Assembly: GCA_965371805.1 (NCBI GenBank)
Contig: CBDUZW010000055.1
Span: forward strand, 1-36,141
Reading direction: 5' to 3'
Source: JAOZTV01 sp965371805
GTDB lineage: Bacteria > Acidobacteriota > Aminicenantia > UBA2199
Length of the DNA: 36,141 nucleotides
Below the pieces are notes generated by a model. It was not told the DNA's origin. It searched no databases and saw only the letters and a list, made by a program, of their open reading frames with translations. The translations under genes and the position numbers were made by a program. This document shows, piece by piece, positions 7,519 through 14,801 of the stretch (the stretch's first letter is position 1; each line of letters starts with the position of its first letter).

Positions 7519-8613
7519 TCATTTGAAACATGATAGCACACTGTTTTTAAAAGGGGCATCATAATTGTTTTCAGCAGAATCAATTGTTAGTGCTTCAATT
7601 AGTGGAGAATCATCATAACCGTGATTGAAGAGGATAAAAATAACAAATCCCTTCATTCCTTGTAATCGTCCATATTTGATCTTTCTTACTACTCCAGCCG
7701 GATCATATCCTCTAGTACTAGTAGGTGAAGACTTTTTTATCCAGCCTAATCCCATTAATATTTTTGCTGGATCATTATTATAACTGTTATTGAAAGATTT
7801 GAAAAGATCGATCTCTCGATTCCATATTTCATCATCTGCAGTATATTGCATAGGCATTACTCCGTTAACAATATTTTTTTTTATCCATTCTATAGGGTCC
7901 TGCTGTACTTGCATAAAATATGGAACTTTTTCATCAGAATAAATACTATTGACATTACTAATTCGCCAGTTAATAAACCATTGAGATGGTGATCCATTTT
8001 TATTATTATGAGGGCTAAGGATAAAAGAAGTTGCTGTTAAAGATTTCTCTGAGTAGTTTGCTGATAAAGTAGTGTGAATTTTATTGATTGTTTCAGTTAC
8101 AGCGTCCATTTTTTTATTAATATTAACTGCTTCTTCACTGGGGTATCTAATATAATCAAGATGTACTCCATCTAAATACTGTCCATAGTTTGACATTAAG
8201 GACATAACCCATTGAACTTGAGCTTCCTGTTCATCAGGGTCTCTAAAGTTGATCTCAATATTACTACCTTTTCTCCAGCCATTTGCCATCCAGGCATGAA
8301 CACTCAATCCTATAGCTTTTGAATTTGATATAAAATCGATAAAATCATCGGTCCTTCCATATCCATGATTTCCGTTTATAGATGGGATACTGATAAAGAT
8401 TGTATTAAGATTTGCTTTTGATATTTTTTCTAAAACAAAAGATCTTTTTTCTAATGAATCAATACTGGAGGCCCATATCCAAGTTCCACGAGTTTCACAT
8501 TGTGTTGTAGAAGGGGGGGGGGTAGTTTCCTTTTTTTCTGTAGGACTACAGCAGATCAGAGAAATTAATATAAAAATCATGGAAAAGACTTTTACGATTT
8601 GAATTTCTTTCAT
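7519..8613 (-). CDS. Glycosidase-like lipoprotein with C10 tract
   Basis: A short lipoprotein signal (hydrophobic 9-20, then LICC with the likely lipidated Cys at 22) and a Pro/Thr linker precede a TIM-barrel hydrolase-like domain (about 39-364). That domain has RGTWIWASS, HLDYIRYP (151-158) and VMPMQY. It is the same family as the barrel of 3537-6044, without Ig-like repeats or the C-terminal beta part. It would sit in the outer or inner membrane and act on a secreted glycan. GGGG six bases before the ATG serves as ribosome binding site. Oddly, codons 31-34 are written with ten consecutive C (plus-strand G 8513-8522), rare in such AT-rich DNA. Slippage there would frameshift the protein before the catalytic domain, so the gene could be phase-variable. 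Confidence 0.8.
   Translation of the reverse strand: MKEIQIVKVFSMIFILISLICCSPTEKKETTPPPSTTQCETRGTWIWASSIDSLEKRSFVLEKISKANLNTIFISIPSINGNHGYGRTDDFIDFISNSKAIGLSVHAWMANGWRKGSNIEINFRDPDEQEAQVQWVMSLMSNYGQYLDGVHLDYIRYPSEEAVNINKKMDAVTETINKIHTTLSANYSEKSLTATSFILSPHNNKNGSPSQWFINWRISNVNSIYSDEKVPYFMQVQQDPIEWIKKNIVNGVMPMQYTADDEIWNREIDLFKSFNNSYNNDPAKILMGLGWIKKSSPTSTRGYDPAGVVRKIKYGRLQGMKGFVIFILFNHGYDDSPLIEALTIDSAENNYDAPFKNSVLSCFK
8513..8522. repeat. G10/C10 homopolymer inside lipoprotein gene
   Basis: Ten consecutive G on the plus strand (C on the coding strand) encode the Pro residues of the linker between the lipid anchor and the catalytic domain. Long G/C tracts near the 5' end of surface-protein genes are classic slipped-strand contingency repeats. 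This run is the longest G/C tract I noticed in the window. Confidence 0.8.
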
Positions 8614-8684
8614 TTATTTCCCCTTATAATTAAAAAGATAAAATCATTTTAACATATAATAAAAAATAAAAACATTTTTTTTAA

Positions 8685-8712
8685 TTGATTTTATTTTTTT
8701 TAGTGTTATAAT
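8685..8712 (+). promoter_or_regulatory. Promoter of the glycan operon
   Basis: TTGATT (8685-8690), 16 bases, then TATAAT (8707-8712) with a TG extension (TGTTATAAT from 8704) make a strong vegetative promoter. The start point would be near 8719, giving a leader of about 170 bases before the flippase ATG. Confidence 0.65.
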
Positions 8713-8723
8713 TTTTTTGGTCA

Positions 8724-8764
8724 TGAGTCTCATTGCGTTATTTTTTAAAAATAAATAAGACTCA
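8724..8764 (+). promoter_or_regulatory. Leader stem-loop at the 5' end of the operon transcript
   Basis: TGAGTCT (8724-8730) pairs perfectly with AGACTCA (8758-8764), and a nested AT-rich inverted repeat fills 8738-8754. The structure would begin about five bases from the predicted transcript start, so it could stabilise the mRNA or act in regulation. No known riboswitch is recognised. Confidence 0.4.
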
Positions 8765-8833
8765 CTCTACTATTAAAAAATTGGTGATATTTTGTATGTT
8801 TTTTTAGAAACTGTATTCTTTGTTTTTTCTATC

Positions 8834-8855
8834 GGCGGGAGCCTGCATTTTAAAA
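8834..8855 (+). promoter_or_regulatory. ops-like element, copy 2 (glycan operon leader)
   Basis: GGCGGGAGCCTG (8834-8845) agrees with the E. coli ops core GGCGGTAGCGTG, recalled from memory, at 10 of 12 positions, and is followed by CATTTTAAAA. It can form GGC-GGGA-GCC, the same small hairpin as ops. It is a GC-rich island in an otherwise AT-rich leader, 46 bases before the first gene of a long polysaccharide operon, which is where such elements occur. An RfaH/LoaP-like NusG paralogue would be the expected partner; none is encoded in this window. Confidence 0.5.
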
Positions 8856-8890
8856 CCGGATTAATTGATCAAATATTTTAATTAATAATA

Positions 8891-10183
8891 ATGGGACAAT
8901 ATTGGTTTAAATTACTTAATGTTCTTGAAGGGAAAAAAGTTAAACAGGTATTATTACTCTATTTAACGACGATTCTTGGAATGGTATTAGGTGTTGGTAT
9001 AAGTGTAATAAACACCCGATTGCTTGGACCTGCATCTTATGGTGATTTTAAGTTTCTGATACAGTTGTTTAATTTTGTTGTAATGTTCCTGACATTTGGA
9101 GTTTTTTTTTCAGGTAGTCGTTTATTGGCTAAGGATGAAAACAAAGATAAAGAACCGGGAATTAAAGGTGCTATGCTGGCGTATGGTGCGGCTATATCGC
9201 TGTTTATGATTATTTCTTTTTTTTCTTTTTCATTTTTTCAAGATCAGATTTATAATAATAACCTGGGTAAAGTGATCCGATTATTCTCACCGTTATTATT
9301 TATTTTCCCTATGAAACTGTGTATTGAGGGCATTATGATCGGTTCTAATCAGATATATAAATTGTCCTTCTACCGGTTGCTTCCAAAGGTTTTTTATCTT
9401 TTTTTTTCATTGACAATAAATTGGCTATTTGATTTTACACTTCATTTTGCACTATTGATCCAATTATTGGGTCTGATTTTAACCAGTATTGTGATGGTAA
9501 TTTTGCTGAAACCAAAATTTGAGCATATAAAAGAACATTGGCGGTTTATAAAAACCGAAAATCGTAGTTACGGTTTCCCTGTTTATATTAGCCATTTAGC
9601 AAACACAGCGACTATGCGAATTGCGGCATTGTCAATTGCATTTTTTATTGATAACACCAATGTTGGTTTTTTTGCATTGGCAATAACTGTTTCGCAACCA
9701 ATATCCATGATCCCACGTGTGGTGGGTACAACCTTTTTCAAAGATTTTGCAAATATGGCGTATATCCCTCTTAAGGCAACTATTGCCACGGTAGGTTTGG
9801 GGGCTATGGCACTATCACTATTTCTACTATTGATTAAATCGCTTTTTTTACTGATATATACCAAAGATTTTGAACCAGCTTTACACATTGTATATTTTTT
9901 TGCTATAGGTTCATTGATTCACGGTTTTGCCGATTATATAAACCGTTTCCTTGGAGCACATGGCAGAGGGAAGGATATGCGTAATAGTGCATTCCTTGTC
10001 GCTATTTGTAATATTATCGGCTATACTGTGCTTGTTAAATATATGTCATTAGATGGAGCCATCATAACACGAGTAACTGCCAGCAGTATCTATCTAATCA
10101 CTATGATCTACTTTTATAAAAAAATGCCGCGTGGTGTAGATAGAAAAAAAAATGCAAACAATGAGGTGAATGGGAAAAAATGA
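8891..10183 (+). CDS. Wzx-type oligosaccharide flippase
   Basis: This polytopic membrane protein of 430 residues has about 12 predicted helices and belongs to the polysaccharide transporter/MATE-like (MOP) superfamily. It would flip undecaprenyl-linked glycan units from the cytoplasmic to the periplasmic face. The N-terminal helix with TRLLGPASYGDFK is typical of the family, as is a charged C-terminal tail ending in Lys/Asn. The length is normal for Wzx. It is the first gene of the eleven-gene plus-strand operon and overlaps the next gene by four bases (ATGA). The ribosome binding site is weak. No Wzy-like polymerase accompanies it, so the exported unit may not be polymerised by a local enzyme. 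Confidence 0.88.
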   Translation: MGQYWFKLLNVLEGKKVKQVLLLYLTTILGMVLGVGISVINTRLLGPASYGDFKFLIQLFNFVVMFLTFGVFFSGSRLLAKDENKDKEPGIKGAMLAYGAAISLFMIISFFSFSFFQDQIYNNNLGKVIRLFSPLLFIFPMKLCIEGIMIGSNQIYKLSFYRLLPKVFYLFFSLTINWLFDFTLHFALLIQLLGLILTSIVMVILLKPKFEHIKEHWRFIKTENRSYGFPVYISHLANTATMRIAALSIAFFIDNTNVGFFALAITVSQPISMIPRVVGTTFFKDFANMAYIPLKATIATVGLGAMALSLFLLLIKSLFLLIYTKDFEPALHIVYFFAIGSLIHGFADYINRFLGAHGRGKDMRNSAFLVAICNIIGYTVLVKYMSLDGAIITRVTASSIYLITMIYFYKKMPRGVDRKKNANNEVNGKK

Positions 10184-11412
10184 TAAAAGGTAGGAAAAAA
10201 ATCCTAATCTATAATTATGGGACATTATTTCCAACAAGAATGATGTTGCAGGTTCGGATTATAAACATGATTAAACGTTTACACCAAGACCATGAAGTAG
10301 ATGTAGCTACATTTTGCAGGACCCCTGAAGACGTTGATTTATCAAAAAAAGGATTGTCTGAAATCTGTAATAATTTTTATCCTTTAAAACCTCTGAATCC
10401 TAAACACTCAATCCTTGCTCGAAAGTTCTATGGACTAAAGCATTTATTTTCATTTTATTTTATGGGAATTAGTAAGGCATATGCTTCCCAGAATAATAAA
10501 AAAAATCATCTACAATTACAGAAATTACTCAACAAAAATAATTATGACATTTTTCAGTCTGAATTCTGGTATATGGGAGGGATATTCAGTAAACTAAAAA
10601 AAAGTGTTTTCAAAGTTATTGATAGTATTGCAATGGTCGAAGAAATTCAGGAAACATCAAGTAAAAAAAGAAAAGGATTTTTAAAAAATTTTGTTGATCT
10701 GAGAATGATTAAAAAAAATATAAATCAGCAGAAAAAGATTTTTTTTAGATCTGATCTGGTATTGTCCATTTCAAAGCAGGGGATGGAGATTATTATGGAT
10801 GAATATAATGGTGTAAATTCGATGTTAGTCCCTATTGGGCAGGACATAGATTATTTTAATGATTTTAAAGTGAATCCAGAACCTCATACTATTGTATTTT
10901 ATGGTACTATGGGTAGCCAGCAAAATCGAAGAGCATTTTCACGGTTATGGAATAATATTATGCCTTTAATGATCAAAAAAATACCTGATTTAAAATTGAT
11001 AGTAGTGGGATCTAATCCTCCTGATTATATAAAAAAACTACATAATGGGAAAACTGTTATAGTTACTGGTTTTGTTGATGATCCCCGCAAATATCTTGCA
11101 AAAGCATCTCTTGTGTTGCTGCCACTGGAAACTGGAGCAGGATTTCGTGGAAGAGTAGTAGAGTTAATGGCAATGGGCATTCCTGTATTAGGAACTCATA
11201 ATGCTCTGGACAGTATTGATATGGAACATAATATTCAGGGTATTATTAGTGATAAAGATGAAGTGCTTGCAGAGGAAGCTGTAAAGATTATAATTCAACC
11301 GGATTTGCGGGATAAGATGTCGATAGCCTGCAGGAAATTTGCTGCAGAAAAGTACTCAATTGAAGCTACTTTAGGACCGCTTTCTAAATTTTACTTAGAA
11401 TTAAGGAATTGA
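10180..11412 (+). CDS. GT4-like glycosyltransferase
   Basis: A GT-B glycosyltransferase of 410 residues. The N-terminal half opens KKILIYNYGTLFPTR and the C-terminal donor domain is clear: IVFYGTMGSQQNRRA (about 242-256), LIVVGSNPP, VTGFVDDPRKYLAKASLVLLP, and GFRGRVVELMAMGIPVLGT with the usual Glu after the Gly/Arg loop. It would add one sugar of the repeat at the membrane inner face. Translation is coupled to the flippase through a four-base overlap, with GAGGTG about 12 bases before the ATG. It differs clearly from the shorter GT4 pair at 333 and 17691. Sugar specificity is unknown. Confidence 0.85.
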   Translation: MIKGRKKILIYNYGTLFPTRMMLQVRIINMIKRLHQDHEVDVATFCRTPEDVDLSKKGLSEICNNFYPLKPLNPKHSILARKFYGLKHLFSFYFMGISKAYASQNNKKNHLQLQKLLNKNNYDIFQSEFWYMGGIFSKLKKSVFKVIDSIAMVEEIQETSSKKRKGFLKNFVDLRMIKKNINQQKKIFFRSDLVLSISKQGMEIIMDEYNGVNSMLVPIGQDIDYFNDFKVNPEPHTIVFYGTMGSQQNRRAFSRLWNNIMPLMIKKIPDLKLIVVGSNPPDYIKKLHNGKTVIVTGFVDDPRKYLAKASLVLLPLETGAGFRGRVVELMAMGIPVLGTHNALDSIDMEHNIQGIISDKDEVLAEEAVKIIIQPDLRDKMSIACRKFAAEKYSIEATLGPLSKFYLELRN

Positions 11413-11491
11413 CTATCCTATTATACAAACAATATATATTATTTATAATAATAGGAGAATCTATTGAGGTCCTTTTAAGGAGATAAATAAG

Positions 11492-12523
11492 ATGAGAGTT
11501 GGAATTCACCGAGGTGTAAATGGCTTTTCTAATTTTATAAGGAAATATGAGGATATTTGTAAACTGAACGGTATCCCTTCAATACGTCTAGATGCTGGAG
11601 AACAGGATTTCTGGGAAAAACTAAAAACTTGTAATATATTTGTTTATAATTGGCGGGTAGAGCATAATGACCAGCAATTGGCCAATACAATAATACCATT
11701 AGTTGAAAATCAAATGAATATAAAATGTTTCCCTAATATGAGCACCTGTTGGGCATATGATGATAAGATAAGGGAGTTTTATATGTTAAAGCTGGCTGGT
11801 TTTCCTGTAATCGAAAGCTGGGTTTTCTGGGATCGACCTCGTGCAATTGAGTGGGCAAATACGGCTGAATATCCAGTTGTATTTAAGTTAAAAGGTGGTG
11901 CCGGTTCATATAATGTTCTTTTGTTAGAGACCAAGACCAAAGCAATAAATTGGATTAAACGCATTTTTGGAAAAGGTTTAAAAACTGGTGTTATCAGTTA
12001 TACTGATGGGAAACGAATTAAGAAAAAAGTAAGAAGTTTGATAAATAGGATAAAGGGTGATGACCCATATCCTTTCTGGCAGATAGATAAGAACTATGCC
12101 TATTTTCAGAAGTTTTTGGCTGAGAATGATTATGATACACGTGTTGTAGTGATCGGTGATCGTGCTTATGCATTTCGTCGATTTAATCGAAAAAATGATT
12201 TTCGTGCTTCTGGAAGTAATGATACTGATTTAAATCCAAAAAATGTGGATCTTCAATTCGTGAAACTCGCTTTTGAGATATCTAGAAAAATGAAGTTTCA
12301 GTCCATGGCTTATGATTTTATTTATGATGAAGACAAAAAACCGGGATTAATTGAAATAAGTTATACCTTTCCTGACCGAACATTATCAAAGTGTCCCGGT
12401 TACTGGGATTTGCAGCTGAATTGGGTGGAGGGTAATTTCTACCCACAATTTTTTCAAATGATGGATCTACTGGAAATGCCGAATTTGGAGCAGCCAGATT
12501 TTAATAGACACACGAAAGGATAA
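11492..12523 (+). CDS. ATP-grasp ligase (RimK-like), glycan-cluster type
   Basis: This 343-residue ATP-grasp protein would form an amide or similar acyl bond using ATP. The nucleotide-binding half has PVVFKLKGGAGSYNV (K134, glycine-rich loop 135-139). The catalytic half has DYDTRVVVIGDRAYAFRRF (about 214-232), DFRASGS, and a metal-binding PGLIEISYTFPD. The usual terminal E-x-N is replaced by EIS, so metal coordination may differ. It has its own strong AAGGAG before the ATG and a 79-base gap upstream, the largest in the operon. It is not close to the other two ATP-grasp proteins here. Glycan aminoacylation or peptide attachment is inferred from context only. Confidence 0.8.
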   Translation: MRVGIHRGVNGFSNFIRKYEDICKLNGIPSIRLDAGEQDFWEKLKTCNIFVYNWRVEHNDQQLANTIIPLVENQMNIKCFPNMSTCWAYDDKIREFYMLKLAGFPVIESWVFWDRPRAIEWANTAEYPVVFKLKGGAGSYNVLLLETKTKAINWIKRIFGKGLKTGVISYTDGKRIKKKVRSLINRIKGDDPYPFWQIDKNYAYFQKFLAENDYDTRVVVIGDRAYAFRRFNRKNDFRASGSNDTDLNPKNVDLQFVKLAFEISRKMKFQSMAYDFIYDEDKKPGLIEISYTFPDRTLSKCPGYWDLQLNWVEGNFYPQFFQMMDLLEMPNLEQPDFNRHTKG

Positions 12524-12530
12524 TTATTTC

Positions 12531-13637
12531 GTGACTCCAATCAAAATACTTTACTTCATAGACGGTCTTCGAAATGGAGGAAAAGAGCGGCAAATAATTG
12601 CGCTGTTAAAAGCCTTTTCTAAAAATAAGAATTATAAACTTTCTCTTGTTCTGATGAATAAAGAGGTTTATTTCAAAGAAGTTTTTGATCTTAATTTAAA
12701 TATCCATTTTATTATCAGGAAATACCGATGGGATCTTTCCGTTTTTTCACAATTTATAAAACTTTGCAGGGACATAAATCCTGATATCATCCATGTTTGG
12801 GACAGCATGACTTCAATATATGTCATACCTGCCGTTTTGCTTCAAAAAATAAAGTTTGTTAACGGTTCAATCCGACATTCAGCAAGCCCTCGTTTTCTGA
12901 GTAAATTCTGGTGGATCACTCATTTAACTTATCCTTTTTCTTTTAGAGTTGTATCTAATTCTCTTGCAGGATTATATGCTCATAATAAGAAACCGGACAC
13001 TAAATATCGTTGTATAGTAAATGGTTTTGATACCAGTCGTATTAATGAAACAAAACCAGCAAAGGATGTTCGCAAAGTGTTTAAAATAAAGACCCCTCGA
13101 GTGATTGGAATGGTGGCTAATTTTGAAGACAGGAAAGATTATCTCTCCTTTATTAAGGCAGCAGAACAAATACTAGAGGAGAGAAAGGATGTCTCTTTTC
13201 TGGCAATTGGAGAAGGAAAGAATTTTACAAGGATCAAAGATATGATCCAGAAAAAGCATTGTAATTTTATACTGATGCCGGGGAGACAGGTAGACGTTGA
13301 ATCTATTATTAATATTTTCGATATAGGCTTATTGATAAACAATATATCTGGGCATGGTGAGGGTATTTCCAATGCCATCACTGAATATATGGCTTTAGGT
13401 AAGCCTGTTATCGCAACAGACAGTGGCGGCAATAAGGAGATTGTTCTGAATGGAAAAACCGGTTTTATTATTCCACCATTTGATGTTAACATTCTTGTAG
13501 AAAAGATTCAATTATTACTTGATAATGAGCAACTTTTCTATGAAATGGGTATAAAAGGCAAAGAAAGAATACAATCTGAATTCAGTCTGAAAAAATTTAT
13601 TTCAGCATATATAAAATTTTATGAAGAAATTAAATAA
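12531..13637 (+). CDS. GT4-family glycosyltransferase
   Basis: A 368-residue GT4 enzyme. The N-terminal domain opens ILYFIDGLRNGGKERQI, the acceptor-side glycine loop. The donor domain includes VIGMVANFEDRKDYLSFI, AIGEGKNF and the E-x7-E motif at E277-GISNAIT-E285, then GKPVIATDSGGNKEIV. This is a complete, normal-length family member. The start is GTG at 12531, seven bases after the preceding ATP-grasp gene, with GAAAGGA about 12 bases upstream. Its 3' end overlaps the next gene by 17 bases, so the operon is compact. Donor sugar not predictable. Confidence 0.87.
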   Translation: MTPIKILYFIDGLRNGGKERQIIALLKAFSKNKNYKLSLVLMNKEVYFKEVFDLNLNIHFIIRKYRWDLSVFSQFIKLCRDINPDIIHVWDSMTSIYVIPAVLLQKIKFVNGSIRHSASPRFLSKFWWITHLTYPFSFRVVSNSLAGLYAHNKKPDTKYRCIVNGFDTSRINETKPAKDVRKVFKIKTPRVIGMVANFEDRKDYLSFIKAAEQILEERKDVSFLAIGEGKNFTRIKDMIQKKHCNFILMPGRQVDVESIINIFDIGLLINNISGHGEGISNAITEYMALGKPVIATDSGGNKEIVLNGKTGFIIPPFDVNILVEKIQLLLDNEQLFYEMGIKGKERIQSEFSLKKFISAYIKFYEEIK

Positions 13638-14784
13638 CACATATATGGGAAACAAAGAAATTAAGATAGCTTTACTTGGAGATATAGCTCTGCATGGATT
13701 GTTTTACAGTGAACCCGAAAAGAATGAAAACCGTTTTCAGAAAGCAAGAGAATTACTGTCAGATTTTGATATGGTATTTGCAAATCTTGAAACACCGGTT
13801 GTTGGAAATGGTCAGTTACATTTGAAAAAGAAAGAAATAATGGGGGTATTACTATATTCGGATTCCCTGATTATTTCAGATGTCCTATCCAAATTAAATA
13901 TAAGTGCTGTTTCTATAGCCAATAACCACATTTATGATTGTTTGAATAATGGTGTTCAGAATACAACTAGAACACTAAATTCATTAGATATAGCTTTTAC
14001 TGGAGCTGGGACAGAGGCGGAACATCTAAAACCGGTAATTATTGAAAAAAACGGGATTCGTATCGCATTTTTAGCTTATGTCCATCCTTCTTCCAATCCA
14101 ATAATTGATGGAGATGAAAAAAATCCTGATCTTTTCCTAAATCTTTATAATGAAGAAGAAGTTATCAATCAAATTAAAAACATAAAAAAAAACAGTGATC
14201 ATATAATTGTGTCTGTTCACTGGGGTGTTGATTATAGCCACTATCCCACTACAGATCAGATAAAATCCTACCGGAAACTGATTGATGCAGGTGCTGATAT
14301 TATTATGGGACACCATTCCCATACAGTACAACCTTTTGAGCGATATAAAGACAAATATATTTTTTATAGCCTTGGTTCATTCTGTTTCGGTGACTTTATT
14401 TATAAAGGGAAACTTCGTAGTCTCAAGCGCAAGACAAAAAAAACTATAGCCCCGGTATTAACAATTGGAAAAAAAATTAAATTGAATTATTTCTATAGTC
14501 TCAGGGAATTAAAAGGTAATACTATAATTCTGAGTCCTAAAAGTCTTAGGGGTTTTCTTGCTCGAAAATGGTTTTTATTAAAGTTGAAAAACCGTTTCAA
14601 GTTGGTAGATCAAGCCATCCGGTTTAAGGAGACCTTTTTTGACAGGGTAGTTGAGTATTTTTTTGGATATTATCGCAGCTCTATAAAACAATTACTTCGT
14701 ATTTCAAACTTAAAGAAGATAAAATACAGTATTCGTGATTATAAAAGCAGGAAAAACCGAAAAATAAAAACGAATAAAAAGTAA
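13621..14784 (+). CDS. CapA-family metallophosphatase-like protein
   Basis: The protein matches the PGA_cap/CapA family, known from poly-gamma-glutamate capsule synthesis and common in exopolysaccharide loci. Calcineurin-like metal motifs run in order: LLGDIA (about 15-20), ANLETP, SIANNHIYD, VHWGVDY and GHHSHTVQPFE. The C-terminal 110 residues are basic and specific to this protein. No signal peptide or anchor is visible, unlike Bacillus CapA, so it is probably cytosolic. A start at the ATG at 13621 overlaps the upstream gene by 17 bases; the ATG at 13645 would avoid the overlap and leaves the conserved domain intact. Neither has a clear Shine-Dalgarno. A phosphoesterase role on a phosphorylated or peptidyl glycan intermediate is inferred. 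Confidence 0.85.
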   Translation: MKKLNNTYMGNKEIKIALLGDIALHGLFYSEPEKNENRFQKARELLSDFDMVFANLETPVVGNGQLHLKKKEIMGVLLYSDSLIISDVLSKLNISAVSIANNHIYDCLNNGVQNTTRTLNSLDIAFTGAGTEAEHLKPVIIEKNGIRIAFLAYVHPSSNPIIDGDEKNPDLFLNLYNEEEVINQIKNIKKNSDHIIVSVHWGVDYSHYPTTDQIKSYRKLIDAGADIIMGHHSHTVQPFERYKDKYIFYSLGSFCFGDFIYKGKLRSLKRKTKKTIAPVLTIGKKIKLNYFYSLRELKGNTIILSPKSLRGFLARKWFLLKLKNRFKLVDQAIRFKETFFDRVVEYFFGYYRSSIKQLLRISNLKKIKYSIRDYKSRKNRKIKTNKK

Positions 14785-14801
14785 AAAAATTTAAAAGAAA
14801 G

